Source: CAVPTL01 sp963794415
GTDB taxonomy: Bacteria; Actinomycetota; Thermoleophilia; Gaiellales; JAICJC01
Direction: 5' to 3'
DNA: 64,000 bases
Assembly: GCA_963794415.1 (NCBI GenBank)
Contig: CAWCDI010000001.1
Location: forward strand, 1,674,001 to 1,738,000
In this document: piece after piece, positions 32,644 through 41,300 of the stretch
Position numbering within the stretch: position 1 is the first letter of the stretch
Layout of the letters: each line of letters begins with the position of its first letter
Translations under genes and position numbers: made by a program
Notes under the pieces: generated by a model
Seen by the model: only the letters and a program-made list of their open reading frames with translations
Told to the model about the DNA's origin: nothing
Databases searched by the model: none

Positions 32644-33534
32644 TCAGGCCGCGAAGTACACGGTGAGGAGAATTCCCTCAACGGCGCAGAAGACAGCGAA
32701 CGGCGTGAGCCGGTTGGTCTCGAAGTAGCGCATGAGAAACCTGATCGAGACGGCCGCAGCACCTGCAGCGCAGAGCGAGGCGACCAGCGCCTGGCCGCGC
32801 ACCCCGTCTCCCGCCGAGCCGAAGAGATCGGGCAGCTTGAGCAGCGCAGCCGCGCCGATGATGGGGGTGGCGAGCAGGAAGGCAAACCGCGCCGCGTCCT
32901 CGTTCGAGAGCCCCACCCGCAGGCCGCCGGCCATCGACGCGCCGGAGCGCGAGAAGCCGGGGATCAGCGCCACGGCCTGGGCAGCGCCGATCACGAGCGC
33001 CTGCTTCCAGCTCACCGTGCGGGCGACGCGGGCGTCTCCCTCCGGCCCGTCATCGGGCTGGTTCACGGGTGCGCGCCGGCGCAGCCGCTCGGCCCCGTAG
33101 AGCAGCACGCCGTTCAGGATCAGGAAGATCGCAGCCGACTGAGCCGATGCGAACAGGTCGCGCAGCGGGTGTTCGAGCGCGAGCCCGAGGATGCCGGCCG
33201 GGATGGTGCCCAGGATCAGGAGCCAGCCGAGCATCCCGTCGCTGTTGTCCTCGGCGATGCCGCGGTCCCGCGCGATGCGGGCGAGCCCCTTGAAGATCCG
33301 CACCCAGTCGCGCCAGAAGAACGCCAGCAGCACAAGCGATGTCGCGAGGTGGGTCGCCACCAGGAACGAGAGGAAGTACGGCTGGTTCTGATGGATGTTC
33401 CAGCCGAAGAGGTGCGGCAGCACCACGCTCTGGCCGAGGCTCGAGATGGGAAAGAGCTCGGCCACGCCCTGGATGAGTCCCAGGATGATGGCCTGCGCGT
33501 AGGAGATGGGGGCAGCGAGCAGCGTGAGGTGCAT
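32644..33534 (-). CDS. uppP: Undecaprenyl-diphosphatase (UppP/BacA) family protein
   Basis: A 296-residue membrane protein that by homology dephosphorylates undecaprenyl diphosphate, recycling the lipid carrier for cell-wall synthesis and giving bacitracin resistance. Motif 1 is GLIQGVAELFPISSLGQSVV and motif 2 is ALIPGFSRSGASMAGG, with about eight helices. In motif 1 the usual SSxGH is SSLGQ, so a conserved His implicated in catalysis is Gln. Motif 2 keeps the Ser and Arg residues. ATG 33534 is preferred; ATG 33558 is also open. Either a variant enzyme or a paralogue with changed function. Confidence 0.85.
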   Translation of the reverse strand: MHLTLLAAPISYAQAIILGLIQGVAELFPISSLGQSVVLPHLFGWNIHQNQPYFLSFLVATHLATSLVLLAFFWRDWVRIFKGLARIARDRGIAEDNSDGMLGWLLILGTIPAGILGLALEHPLRDLFASAQSAAIFLILNGVLLYGAERLRRRAPVNQPDDGPEGDARVARTVSWKQALVIGAAQAVALIPGFSRSGASMAGGLRVGLSNEDAARFAFLLATPIIGAAALLKLPDLFGSAGDGVRGQALVASLCAAGAAAVSIRFLMRYFETNRLTPFAVFCAVEGILLTVYFAA

Positions 33535-33576
33535 GACGCCCAACTCTGCCCTAAACATCTGAGAGGACTCTGAGAC

Positions 33577-34242
33577 TCAGGTGATGTACGGCGCGTCGTC
33601 GGTGCGCTTGAGGATCTTGTTGACCACCGCGTAGGTCGCGGCGTTGGCGTGCAGGAAGGTGCAGCCGATGATCCGCTGGCCGGAGTCGAACGACGTGGTG
33701 CGCTCGACCCGCACGTGCTGGTCGATCACGCCGTTGATGAACCGGCAGTGAAGCGCGAAGACGTCGCCGGGGCGCACGCGGGCGTCCAGGCACGAGATTC
33801 CGATGCCCGAGGGCGAGAGATCCACCGCGACGGTCTCCATCTCGGTGTCGTCCATCAGCCGGTCGCAGTCGCGAGCCACCAGCGAGACCTGGGTGGCAAC
33901 CGGCGTGCGCGGCTCGAAGCGGCGCGACTCGGTGGGAGCGACACCGGTGACCCGAAGCTCGAGCGATGCCCGGGTCGGCGAGCGGTAGCCGGCCTCGACG
34001 ACCTCGGTGGTGACGGTGTAGGGCAGGCCGTTCAGCTGCATCTGGGCTTCCAGCTCGATGCCGCCGCGCACCTCGAGCCGGGGCGCCGTGGCATGGACGG
34101 TGTCGCCGTCGGCGCTGATCGTCCACACCTCGACCGTGCCGCCGTCGGAGCTCCGCATGTCCACCGAGGACTCGAGCACCAGCTGCAGTGCCGCAAGCCG
34201 CTCGAGCGAGGGTGCCGTGTTCTCGTGTCCGGGAGTGTGCAT
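33577..34242 (-). CDS. PilZ-domain cyclic-di-GMP-binding protein
   Basis: A 221-residue cytosolic protein. The N-terminal part (about 20-110) is a YcgR-N-like beta domain (ISADGDTVHATAPRLEVRGG). The C-terminal PilZ domain keeps both ligand motifs: the arginines in SRRFEPRTPV (RxxxR) and DLSPSGIGIS (D/N-x-S-x-x-G). It should bind c-di-GMP and relay the signal to an unknown target such as motility or exopolysaccharide. A GGAAA ribosome site precedes ATG 34242. Together with the HD-GYP protein it shows c-di-GMP signalling in this organism. Confidence 0.9.
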   Translation of the reverse strand: MHTPGHENTAPSLERLAALQLVLESSVDMRSSDGGTVEVWTISADGDTVHATAPRLEVRGGIELEAQMQLNGLPYTVTTEVVEAGYRSPTRASLELRVTGVAPTESRRFEPRTPVATQVSLVARDCDRLMDDTEMETVAVDLSPSGIGISCLDARVRPGDVFALHCRFINGVIDQHVRVERTTSFDSGQRIIGCTFLHANAATYAVVNKILKRTDDAPYIT

Positions 34243-34364
34243 CGTTTCCAAAGCCCTGCAAGTGTCCCGCCCATCGGCCGTGGGTTCCATCCCCCAAACG
34301 GGTGCTCGCGGGGGAGCGCCGGCGTCAAGCGGGCAGGCGGCCGGGAGCATGCTAGATTCACGCC

Positions 34365-34598
34365 ATGGAAACGGTCGGCCTGATCTCGTTCGACGTGGCC
34401 CTGACGGTGCTCGTGGTGGTGGCGATCGTCCAGATCGGCAGGATGCTCGGGTACCTGTGGCGTGGCGGATCCGACGGCGACGGCGGCCAGAAGGTCACGT
34501 GGAACCGGCCGCCCCAGCCGCCCAGAAACGGCCCGCACTCACGCCCCAGCCGCAGTCCGCTCGCACCTGCGCCGGTGCGTCCGCGCAGCCGCCGCTAG
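34365..34598 (+). CDS. Small single-span membrane protein with Pro-rich tail
   Basis: A 77-residue protein with one N-terminal hydrophobic helix (ISFDVALTVLVVVAIVQIGR), then a Gly/Asp linker and an Arg/Pro-rich cytoplasmic tail (WNRPPQPPRNGPHSRPSRS). No family is recognised. It starts at ATG 34365 and converges with the next minus-strand gene, overlapping it by four bases. Confidence 0.6.
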   Translation: METVGLISFDVALTVLVVVAIVQIGRMLGYLWRGGSDGDGGQKVTWNRPPQPPRNGPHSRPSRSPLAPAPVRPRSRR

Positions 34599-34831
34599 GA
34601 GGCGGTGGCCGGCAGCGGCTCGAGCTCGCCGGGGTAGCTGTAGTACGTGCGCGTGCCCACGCCGTTCAGGTCGTAGGCCTCGTCCAGCTCGAGGACGACG
34701 CTGCGGCCCTGGGTGCGTACGACGGTTGCGGTGAGGCCCGTGGGGATGATGCGGACGCGCTCACCCGGCTCGACATGGTCGGTGCGCGGCGGGTGCACGA
34801 TGACGGGGGACTTCTTCGGGCTCCGGGCCAT
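34595..34831 (-). CDS. Small beta-rich protein of unknown function (78 aa)
   Basis: A 78-residue protein beginning at ATG 34831, two bases after the preceding gene on the same strand. The region VEPGERVRIIPTGLTATVVR followed by TQGRSVVLELDE looks like a KOW/SH3-like beta barrel that could bind RNA or a partner. That is inference; no named family was recognised. Confidence 0.6.
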   Translation of the reverse strand: MARSPKKSPVIVHPPRTDHVEPGERVRIIPTGLTATVVRTQGRSVVLELDEAYDLNGVGTRTYYSYPGELEPLPATAS

Positions 34832-34833
34832 GC

Positions 34834-35577
34834 CTACTCGCCGCTTGGGAACGTGAAGGACTTGTCGGGCTTGAAGCCCGCGGGCGGATCGCCGACGACC
34901 ATCGTGACCGCGTCGTGCTCCTGCAGCGGTGTGGTGAGCCAGTTCGACTCGGGCTTGCCGTTGACCCAGACCTGGATGGGCTTCTGGTAGCCGCCGAGCT
35001 GTCCCGCGGCCGCGTAGACGCCCCAGACATCGAAGAACTGCTGGAGGTTGGCGCGGAATCCCTGGGTGGGCGACTCGATGTGGATGATGCCCGGCACCGG
35101 GTCGGTCTCGCGGCCGTGAGTGTGGATCTCCGACGTGGTGGTCGACGTCATGCCGCCCGCCTGCGGAAGCCCGATGTAGTCGGGAACCTGCACCTTGCTG
35201 CCGTTCACGTAGAGCGTCAGATGAGCGTGGTAGTGGACGCCGTTGCCCTGGCCCTCCGTGCTCGGCTGCAGGTTGAGCGCATCGAGCGCGCACTGGAGGT
35301 CGTCGTAGTTGGCCGGCCAGGTCGGCAGCGACAACGGATCGAGCGTGGCCTTGGAGAGGCGGTTCTGCACGCACGAGGCGCTCTGGCCGCTCGAGGAGCT
35401 CTTGTGGAGCATGAACGCGGTGGCGCCGCCGACGATGGCGACGATCGCGACCACACCCACGATCCAGCCCCAGAGCGGGAATCCGCCGCCCTTCCTGGAG
35501 CCGGTGGGAGCGATCCCGGCACCGGTGCCCAGGCGCTCGCGCTTCTCGTTGGTGATCCGCTTCTTGGACTTGCTCAT
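34834..35577 (-). CDS. Membrane-anchored extracytoplasmic His-motif protein
   Basis: A 247-residue protein with a Lys/Arg-rich cytoplasmic start, one membrane helix (LWGWIVGVVAIVAIVGGATA, about 35-54) and an external domain. Two His clusters stand out: VHYHAHLTLYVNG and SEIHTHGRETDPVPGIIHIES. Both could bind a metal. The rest (NLQQFFDVWGVYA; DAVTMVVGDPP) matches a family I have seen in other Thermoleophilia annotated only as hypothetical. Copper or zinc binding is inference. ATG 35577. Confidence 0.7.
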   Translation of the reverse strand: MSKSKKRITNEKRERLGTGAGIAPTGSRKGGGFPLWGWIVGVVAIVAIVGGATAFMLHKSSSSGQSASCVQNRLSKATLDPLSLPTWPANYDDLQCALDALNLQPSTEGQGNGVHYHAHLTLYVNGSKVQVPDYIGLPQAGGMTSTTTSEIHTHGRETDPVPGIIHIESPTQGFRANLQQFFDVWGVYAAAGQLGGYQKPIQVWVNGKPESNWLTTPLQEHDAVTMVVGDPPAGFKPDKSFTFPSGE

Positions 35578-35674
35578 CGCGGCAATGGTAGCGAGGGAGT
35601 CGGGTGGTCAGGCTGCATCGCCCAATACATCGGCAATCATCCGCAGACGATTACACTGAATATGGTTCAAGCCT

Positions 35675-35839
35675 GTGGACACCGAGCCCGAAACCGAGCC
35701 CGCCGTGGCGTTCTGCCCCTACTGCGGTGGCGCGCTGGGATCGTTCTTCGGAAACCGGATCGTGAGCGGCGCGCGCGTGTGCGATCGCTGCCAGGAATGT
35801 TTTCAGGTCGTCCGCGTTAAAGATGACGAGGCGTTTTAA
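35675..35839 (+). CDS. 54-aa zinc-ribbon protein
   Basis: A short gene beginning with GTG 35675. The product is acidic at the N-terminus and has two CxxC knuckles, FCPYCGGALG and VCDRCQECF, spaced like a zinc ribbon, then an acidic tail ending KDDEAF. A TACACT -10-like box at 35652-35657 lies just upstream in an AT-richer stretch. It ends 38 bases before trxB on the same strand, so the two may share a transcript. Function unknown. Confidence 0.6.
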   Translation: MDTEPETEPAVAFCPYCGGALGSFFGNRIVSGARVCDRCQECFQVVRVKDDEAF

Positions 35840-35877
35840 CCCCGTAACGAACAGGCCTCGAAGAGGACTGGAGTAAA

Positions 35878-36852
35878 ATGACTGACACTGACAACGTGCG
35901 AGAGCTGATCATCATCGGCGGCGGCCCCGCCGGCTACACCGCGGCGCTCTACGCCGCCCGTGGCAACCTGAATCCCCTGGTATTCGAGGGGTTCCGGTTC
36001 GGCGGACAGCTCATGATCACCTCCGACGTCGAGAACTACCCGGGCTTCGAGGAGGGCATCATGGGCCCCGTGCTCATGGGCACGATGCGCGCCCAGGCCG
36101 AGCGCTTCGGCGCCGAGCTGGTGTCCGACGACGTCACGCGCGTCGATTTCTCGGAGCGCCCCTTCAAGGTCTACGTCGGTGATCAGGAGCATCTCGCAGA
36201 GTCGGTCATCATCGCCACCGGCGCGACGGCACGCACCCTCGGGCTCGAGTCGGAGATCGCGCTCCAGGGCAAGGGCGTGAGCTACTGCGCCACCTGCGAC
36301 GCGGCGTTCTTCCGGCAGCGGCGCGTGGTTGTGGTGGGCGGCGGCGACTCGGCGTTCGAGGAGGCCACCTTCCTCGCGAAGTTCGCGAGCCAGGTGACGC
36401 TCGTGCACCGGCGCGACGAGTTCCGCGCCTCGGCCATCATGATCGATCACGCCCGCGCCAAGGACAACGTCGACCTGGTGACCAACGCCCACGTGGTGGA
36501 GGTGCTGCACGCCGACACCGGCAAGGTGACGGGCGTGCTTCTCGAGGACACGGTCACCGGCGAGCGGCGCGAGCTGGACACCGACGGCGTGTTCGTGGCG
36601 ATCGGCCACGATCCGGCAACCACGCTCTTCAAGGGCATCCTCGACATGGATGACGCCGGCTACCTGCTGGTGCGGCCGGGCTCGACCATGACCAACATCG
36701 ACGGCGTCTTCGCCGGCGGTGACGTGGTGGATCACATCTACCGGCAGGCCGTGACCGCGGCCGGCCAGGGATGCGCCGCCGCCCTCGACGCAGAGCGCTG
36801 GCTCACCCACGAGGCCCACGCAGCCAAGACGCCGGAATCGGCGGCGGTCTAG
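35878..36852 (+). CDS. trxB: Thioredoxin reductase
   Basis: A 324-residue NADPH-dependent flavoenzyme of the low-molecular-weight type that reduces thioredoxin. The FAD motif is IIIGGGPAGYTAALYAARG, the redox centre is CATC in GVSYCATCDAAFF, the NADPH motif is VVVVGGGDSAFEEATFLA with the basic HRR element in VTLVHRRDEFRAS, and the C-terminal FAD segment is GVFAGGDVVDHIYRQAVTAA. ATG 35878 has a GGAG ribosome site. The dispersed palindrome copy 2 begins 12 bases after its stop. Confidence 0.96.
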   Translation: MTDTDNVRELIIIGGGPAGYTAALYAARGNLNPLVFEGFRFGGQLMITSDVENYPGFEEGIMGPVLMGTMRAQAERFGAELVSDDVTRVDFSERPFKVYVGDQEHLAESVIIATGATARTLGLESEIALQGKGVSYCATCDAAFFRQRRVVVVGGGDSAFEEATFLAKFASQVTLVHRRDEFRASAIMIDHARAKDNVDLVTNAHVVEVLHADTGKVTGVLLEDTVTGERRELDTDGVFVAIGHDPATTLFKGILDMDDAGYLLVRPGSTMTNIDGVFAGGDVVDHIYRQAVTAAGQGCAAALDAERWLTHEAHAAKTPESAAV

Positions 36853-36864
36853 CAAGATTGGAGC

Positions 36865-36897
36865 GTGAATAACCGGTGCCCGGCACCGGTCATTCAC
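36865..36897. repeat. Dispersed intergenic palindrome, copy 2 (most symmetrical)
   Basis: The left arm GTGAAT-A-ACCGGTGCC and right arm GGCACCGGT-C-ATTCAC enclose a single C, giving a nearly perfect 16-bp hairpin with one mismatch. It lies between the trxB stop and the downstream PAS gene, on the same strand. It belongs with the elements at 6540, 45135 and 63725. Confidence 0.85.
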
Positions 36898-36915
36898 GCG
36901 GCTAGAGTCAGGACG

Positions 36916-37383
36916 ATGCGCTACTTCATCTGCCCCCAGTGCTCCACCCGCGCGGCCGACGACGATGGCCTGGCAGGCCTCACCACGCAGCCGGTTGGCT
37001 GCGAGAAGTGCGGCTTCGGGTTTCTCTTCGAGACCCTCGAGGACTACTACCCGCCCGCCGGCGCGGGCCTGGTCGCGTGCGATCGCGACACCCGCATCCT
37101 GGTGTGCGGCGAGGGCGTCTTCGAGATCACCGGCTACTCCGAGCGCGACGTCATGGGGAAGCCTCTGCGTGAGGCGTTCGGCCTCGCGCCGGCTGATGGC
37201 GATCCCGACCCCGTCGCGGTGGTGCTCGAATGGGGCGTCCGTAAGCTCGACCAGGACATGACCATCCGCCACCGCTCGGGCATCGTCAAGCACATCCGCG
37301 TGGATCTGTTCCCTGCCTACGACGAGGACGGCGGCCTGCTGGCCTCGCTCGCCTGGGACAGGGCCCGCTCCACCAGCACCTGA
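36916..37383 (+). CDS. Zinc-ribbon plus PAS domain protein
   Basis: A 155-residue cytosolic protein. The first 35 residues form a zinc ribbon with two CxxC knuckles (FICPQCSTRA and VGCEKCGFGF). Residues about 50-150 are a PAS domain: GLVACDRDTRILVCGEGVFE, then ITGYSERDVMGKPLREAFGL. No output domain is attached, so it probably signals by protein-protein contact. Location after trxB hints at redox or metal sensing (inference). The end overlaps a convergent small gene by 67 bases. Confidence 0.8.
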   Translation: MRYFICPQCSTRAADDDGLAGLTTQPVGCEKCGFGFLFETLEDYYPPAGAGLVACDRDTRILVCGEGVFEITGYSERDVMGKPLREAFGLAPADGDPDPVAVVLEWGVRKLDQDMTIRHRSGIVKHIRVDLFPAYDEDGGLLASLAWDRARSTST

Positions 37384-37631
37384 TACCGCTCGACCGACGC
37401 GAGCTGACGCACGCGGCGATCCAGCAGGCGGCGCTCTGCGGGCTCATCGGCGCCGGCGAACACCCCTAACGCATCGAGTACGGCGCCGTCGCGCTGGCCG
37501 AGCTCTGCTCGCGCCGAGTGCTCGAAGCGAGCCCAGGCGATACGGGTACGGGCACCGTCGATCTCGTCGCGCAGACGCTCAGCGTGGCGGGAGATGCGGT
37601 CGGCATAGAGTTCGAGTTCGATTCTTCGCAT
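37317..37631 (-). CDS. Uncharacterised 104-aa protein downstream of nth
   Basis: This frame begins at ATG 37631, 34 bases after the endonuclease III stop on the same strand. The product is helical and charged (MRRIELELYADRISRHAERL; ASVERYQVLVERALSQASEA). I recognise no family. The last 67 bases run antisense to the end of the PAS gene, which weakens the call, but the interval 37384-37631 is otherwise empty and the codon pattern looks coding. Confidence 0.5.
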   Translation of the reverse strand: MRRIELELYADRISRHAERLRDEIDGARTRIAWARFEHSARAELGQRDGAVLDALGVFAGADEPAERRLLDRRVRQLASVERYQVLVERALSQASEASRPPSSS

Positions 37632-37664
37632 GGCGGGGATGATGCCCCGGCGGCACGTCACCGA

Positions 37665-38339
37665 TCAACGCGGTTTGCGTCGCGAAACCGTGCCGAGCTT
37701 GAACGCCGACGGGCACAGATCATTGACGGCGCACTCCGCGCAGCTGGGATTCTGCGACTTGCAGACCCGCCGGCCGTGGAAGATGAGCACGTCGGACACC
37801 TGCAGCCACCGCTCGCGCGGGTAGAGGCCCATCAGCACCCGCTCGACCTTCACCGGATCGTGCAGGCGCGTGAGCCGAAGCCGGCGCGAGAGGCGCCCGA
37901 CGTGCGTGTCCACCGCGATCCCCTCGCGCACGCCGAACGCATTGCCCGACACCACCGCAGCGGTCTTCCGGCCGACCCCGGGCAGGGTCACGAGCTCGGC
38001 GGTGGTACGCGGCACCTCGCCGCCGAAGCGCTCCACGAGGGCCAGGCAGCACCCGCGGATGGACCGCGCCTTCTGGTTGAAGAACCCGGTCGGCCGGATG
38101 AGCGCCTCGAGCTCGCCCTCACCCAGGTTCAGGTAGTCCTCCGCGGTGCGGCACCGGCGGAAGAGCTCGACCGTGACCTCGTTCACGCGCACGTCGGTGC
38201 ACTGCGCCGAGAGGATCGTCGCCACCAGCAGGTCGAGCGGCGAGGAGAAGGTCAGCGCGATGTGGGCGTCGGGATGCTCGGCGGCAAGCCGGTCGAGGAT
38301 CTCGACCGCCCGCGCCCTGCGCTCGTCGCGCGCGCTCAC
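37665..38339 (-). CDS. nth: Endonuclease III (base-excision DNA glycosylase/AP lyase)
   Basis: A 224-residue enzyme that removes oxidised pyrimidines and nicks AP sites. The helix-hairpin-helix is TLPGVGRKTAAVVSGNAFG, the catalytic Asp is in GIAVDTHVGRLSRRL, and the [4Fe-4S] loop is VCKSQNPSCAECAVNDLC with C-x6-C-x2-C-x5-C spacing. The Lys nucleophile lies before the HhH in the usual position only if SIRGCC aligns, which I did not verify. GTG 38339 overlaps the addA stop by four bases, forming a repair operon. Confidence 0.95.
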   Translation of the reverse strand: MSARDERRARAVEILDRLAAEHPDAHIALTFSSPLDLLVATILSAQCTDVRVNEVTVELFRRCRTAEDYLNLGEGELEALIRPTGFFNQKARSIRGCCLALVERFGGEVPRTTAELVTLPGVGRKTAAVVSGNAFGVREGIAVDTHVGRLSRRLRLTRLHDPVKVERVLMGLYPRERWLQVSDVLIFHGRRVCKSQNPSCAECAVNDLCPSAFKLGTVSRRKPR

Positions 38340-41300
38340 TCGCCCCACTCCAGCCGCTCGCCGGCACAGAGCAGGTCGAGCGCCGGGCAGTCGCGGCACT
38401 GGTAGCCCGGCCGTGCCGGGAACTGGCCCGCGCGGATGGCATCGATGTCGGCCCGCAGCTCGGCCTCGAGCGCCGGTGCGTCGGCGGCGGTGAACGTCCT
38501 GACCGGCGTGACCTCCATGTTCTCGAGAAAGGCGTAGGCGATCTCGACCTCCTCCACGCCGGCCCGCAGCGCGGCGAGCGCGTAGGTCGCGACCTGCACG
38601 CCATAGCTGGTATCGACGACCTCCTCGATGGGCGTCTCCCCCAGCCGGTTGGTCTTGAAGTCGATCACGAGCGCCGTCTCGGGCCGGGGGCGCGCGAAGA
38701 TGTCGATGCGGCCGTGGAAGAGCACGCCGTCCACGTCGAAGACGAAGGCGAGCTCGCGCGTGATGTCGTCGATGCCCGCCACCCTGCCGGCGAGCTCCGA
38801 CCCGCTCCAGTTCCCCACCAGGCGCGTGATCAGCTCGACGTTCTCGGCCGACGCCGAGGGGTAGCGCACCCTCCAGCGGCCGTCGGGCCGCTCCAGCTCG
38901 AGATGGACGGCGTCGCCGAGCTCCAGCGGGTCGAGCCCGCCCTCCGCGCCGCGCTCACGCTCGGGCTCGGGCAGCCCCAGCACGCGCTGGGCGAAGTAGC
39001 GGTAGCCGCAGCGGCGGTAGAGCGCCAGGGCGCTGTAGGAGAGCCGCGGGAGCGCGACGGCGGCAGGTGCCGGTGCCGGCTCGAGCGCGGGCAGCGCGAT
39101 GATGTTGCGCCCGCCCTGGGAGAACAGCTCGAGCTGCGCGCCGATCTCCGCCTCGGGGGCCTGCTGGGAGACGTCCTGGATCTGGTCCGACGGCGTCCCG
39201 ACGTGCACGCGCAGGCGCGCCGTGCCGACCTCGATGTCGCCGGCCGCGTCCAGGCCGACGCCCAGGGTGGTGCAAATCTGCGAGATGGTGGTGTCCTCGC
39301 CCGGGTCGAGCGCCCCCGAGACGATCAGGTGGCGCCGCGCGCGGGTGAGCGCCACGTACTGCAGGCGCCGCCCCTCCTCGGTCTGGGCAGCCGTCTCGGC
39401 CTTCGCGACGTCGCCCCAGCCGAGGGCGCGGTTCATCGACCCGTCGAGCGGATGCGGCGCGCGGAGGGCCACCCGGCCCGCCGCGTCGACCAGGATGTCG
39501 CCGGCCTGGCGGGCGAACCGCTCCCGGCCGGTGTCGACGAGCACCACCACGTCGAACTCGAGCCCCTTGGCGGCGTGCGTGGTCATGAGCACCACTGCCT
39601 GATCGTCCTCCTCGGCCGTCGCCGCCTCACCCTCGCGTGTTGCCACCGCGGCCTGCTCGTCGCAGAACCCGATGAACCCCTCGAGATCGGGGCCGCGCAG
39701 GTTCTCGTAGCTCCCGGCCATCCGCGCGAGCTTCACGACGTTTGCCAGCCGCCGGTCGCCGTCGGGCTGGGCCAGGCAGGCCAGGTCGTAGTCGTGCTCG
39801 GACACGACCAGATCGATGAGCCGCTCGAGCCCCACCTCGCCCAGGCGGGTCGAGAGGCGCGCCAGGCGCTGCAGGAACGCGGCCACCAGCCGCTGCTCGT
39901 CGGGCGTGAGGCCCTCGGGCAGCTCGTCGCGCTCGAGCGCGGTGAAGATCGGCCGGCGGATGGCGCCGCGGCGAAGCGCGAGCAGCGCGTCGTTCGAGAT
40001 GCCCACCAGCGGCGAGGCGAGCACGCCGAGCAGCGCGAAGTCGTCGTAGCGGTTTCGCAGCAGGCGCAGGTAGCAGAGGATGTCGGCCACCTGCTGCTGG
40101 GCGTAGTAGCCGCCGCCCGTGGTGCGCACGGTGCGAAGGCCGCGGCGGCGAAGCGCCGTCTCGTACATCACCGCGTCGGTGCCGGCCTCGAAGAGCAGCA
40201 CCACCTGGCCCGGGACGCACTCGCCGGCCGCCACGAGCTCGGCGATGCGGTCGGCCACCATCCGCACCTCGCCGGCCCGCCAGTGCTCGTCGGCGTCGTC
40301 GAAGCTGCGCTTGTCGGCGAGGATCAGCTCGACGCGGCCGCCGGCGGGCGGCTCGGGATCAACCGCCCCGGCCGCGTCCAGCGGCGAGTAGCGATCGCCG
40401 AACGCGCGCGTGAAGAGCTCGTTGACCGTCCCCAGGACGTGCTCGGATGACCGGTAGTTGCGGATCAGCGAGATCACCTCGTCACCGGCGTTGGCGCGCC
40501 GCTCGCGGTAGACGGCGACGTCGGCGTGGCGGAACCGGTAGATGCTCTGGAACTCGTCGCCCACCAGGAACAGGCGGTCGCCGGCGATGCGGTCGATCAG
40601 CGCCACCTGCAGCCGGTTGGTGTCCTGGAACTCGTCCACCATCACCTCGGCGAAGCGCTCGCGGTACTCGGTGGCGAGCTCGGGCGAGCGCTCGAGCAGC
40701 TCAGCGGCGCGCAGCTCGAGGTCGTTGAAGTCCACCAGTGACCGGCGGTCCTTCAGCTCCTGGTAGGAGCGCGCGAACTCCTTCAGCAGCACGTCGAGCT
40801 GGGCCAGATCTGCGATGGCGGCGGTATCGCGGGCGGCCTCCTCCAGATCGCGGCGGGCCTGCTCGAACTCGGCACACGCCCCGGCCTTCGTCACCTTGAA
40901 GCGGCTCAGGTCGAGCAGGCCGGACGCATCCGGGCGCGTGTCGAGAAACGCCACCAGCTCGGCCGACTGATCCTTGGTGCACTGCACCGCAGCCACGCGC
41001 ACGGCGTCGGCCGCCGCGTCCGTGCCGGCCTCTGCGTGGGGCACCAGCTCGAGCGGCCGGCCGGCGCTTCGCAGGCGCTCGTAGGCCTCCAGCAGCAGCT
41101 CGCGCAGGCGACGGCGCGAGTAGGCGGCGAGCAGGTCGAGCCGCCGTGATCCGACGGGGCCGTCGAGTGAGAGGAACCGCTCGAGCGCGCTGTCGAACGC
41201 CTCGGACTGGAGGATCCGCGCCCCGACGTCGTCGGTCACGCTGAACTGCGGGTCGAGCCCCGCGGCGATGGCGTGCGCGCGCAGGATGCGCGTGCAGAAG

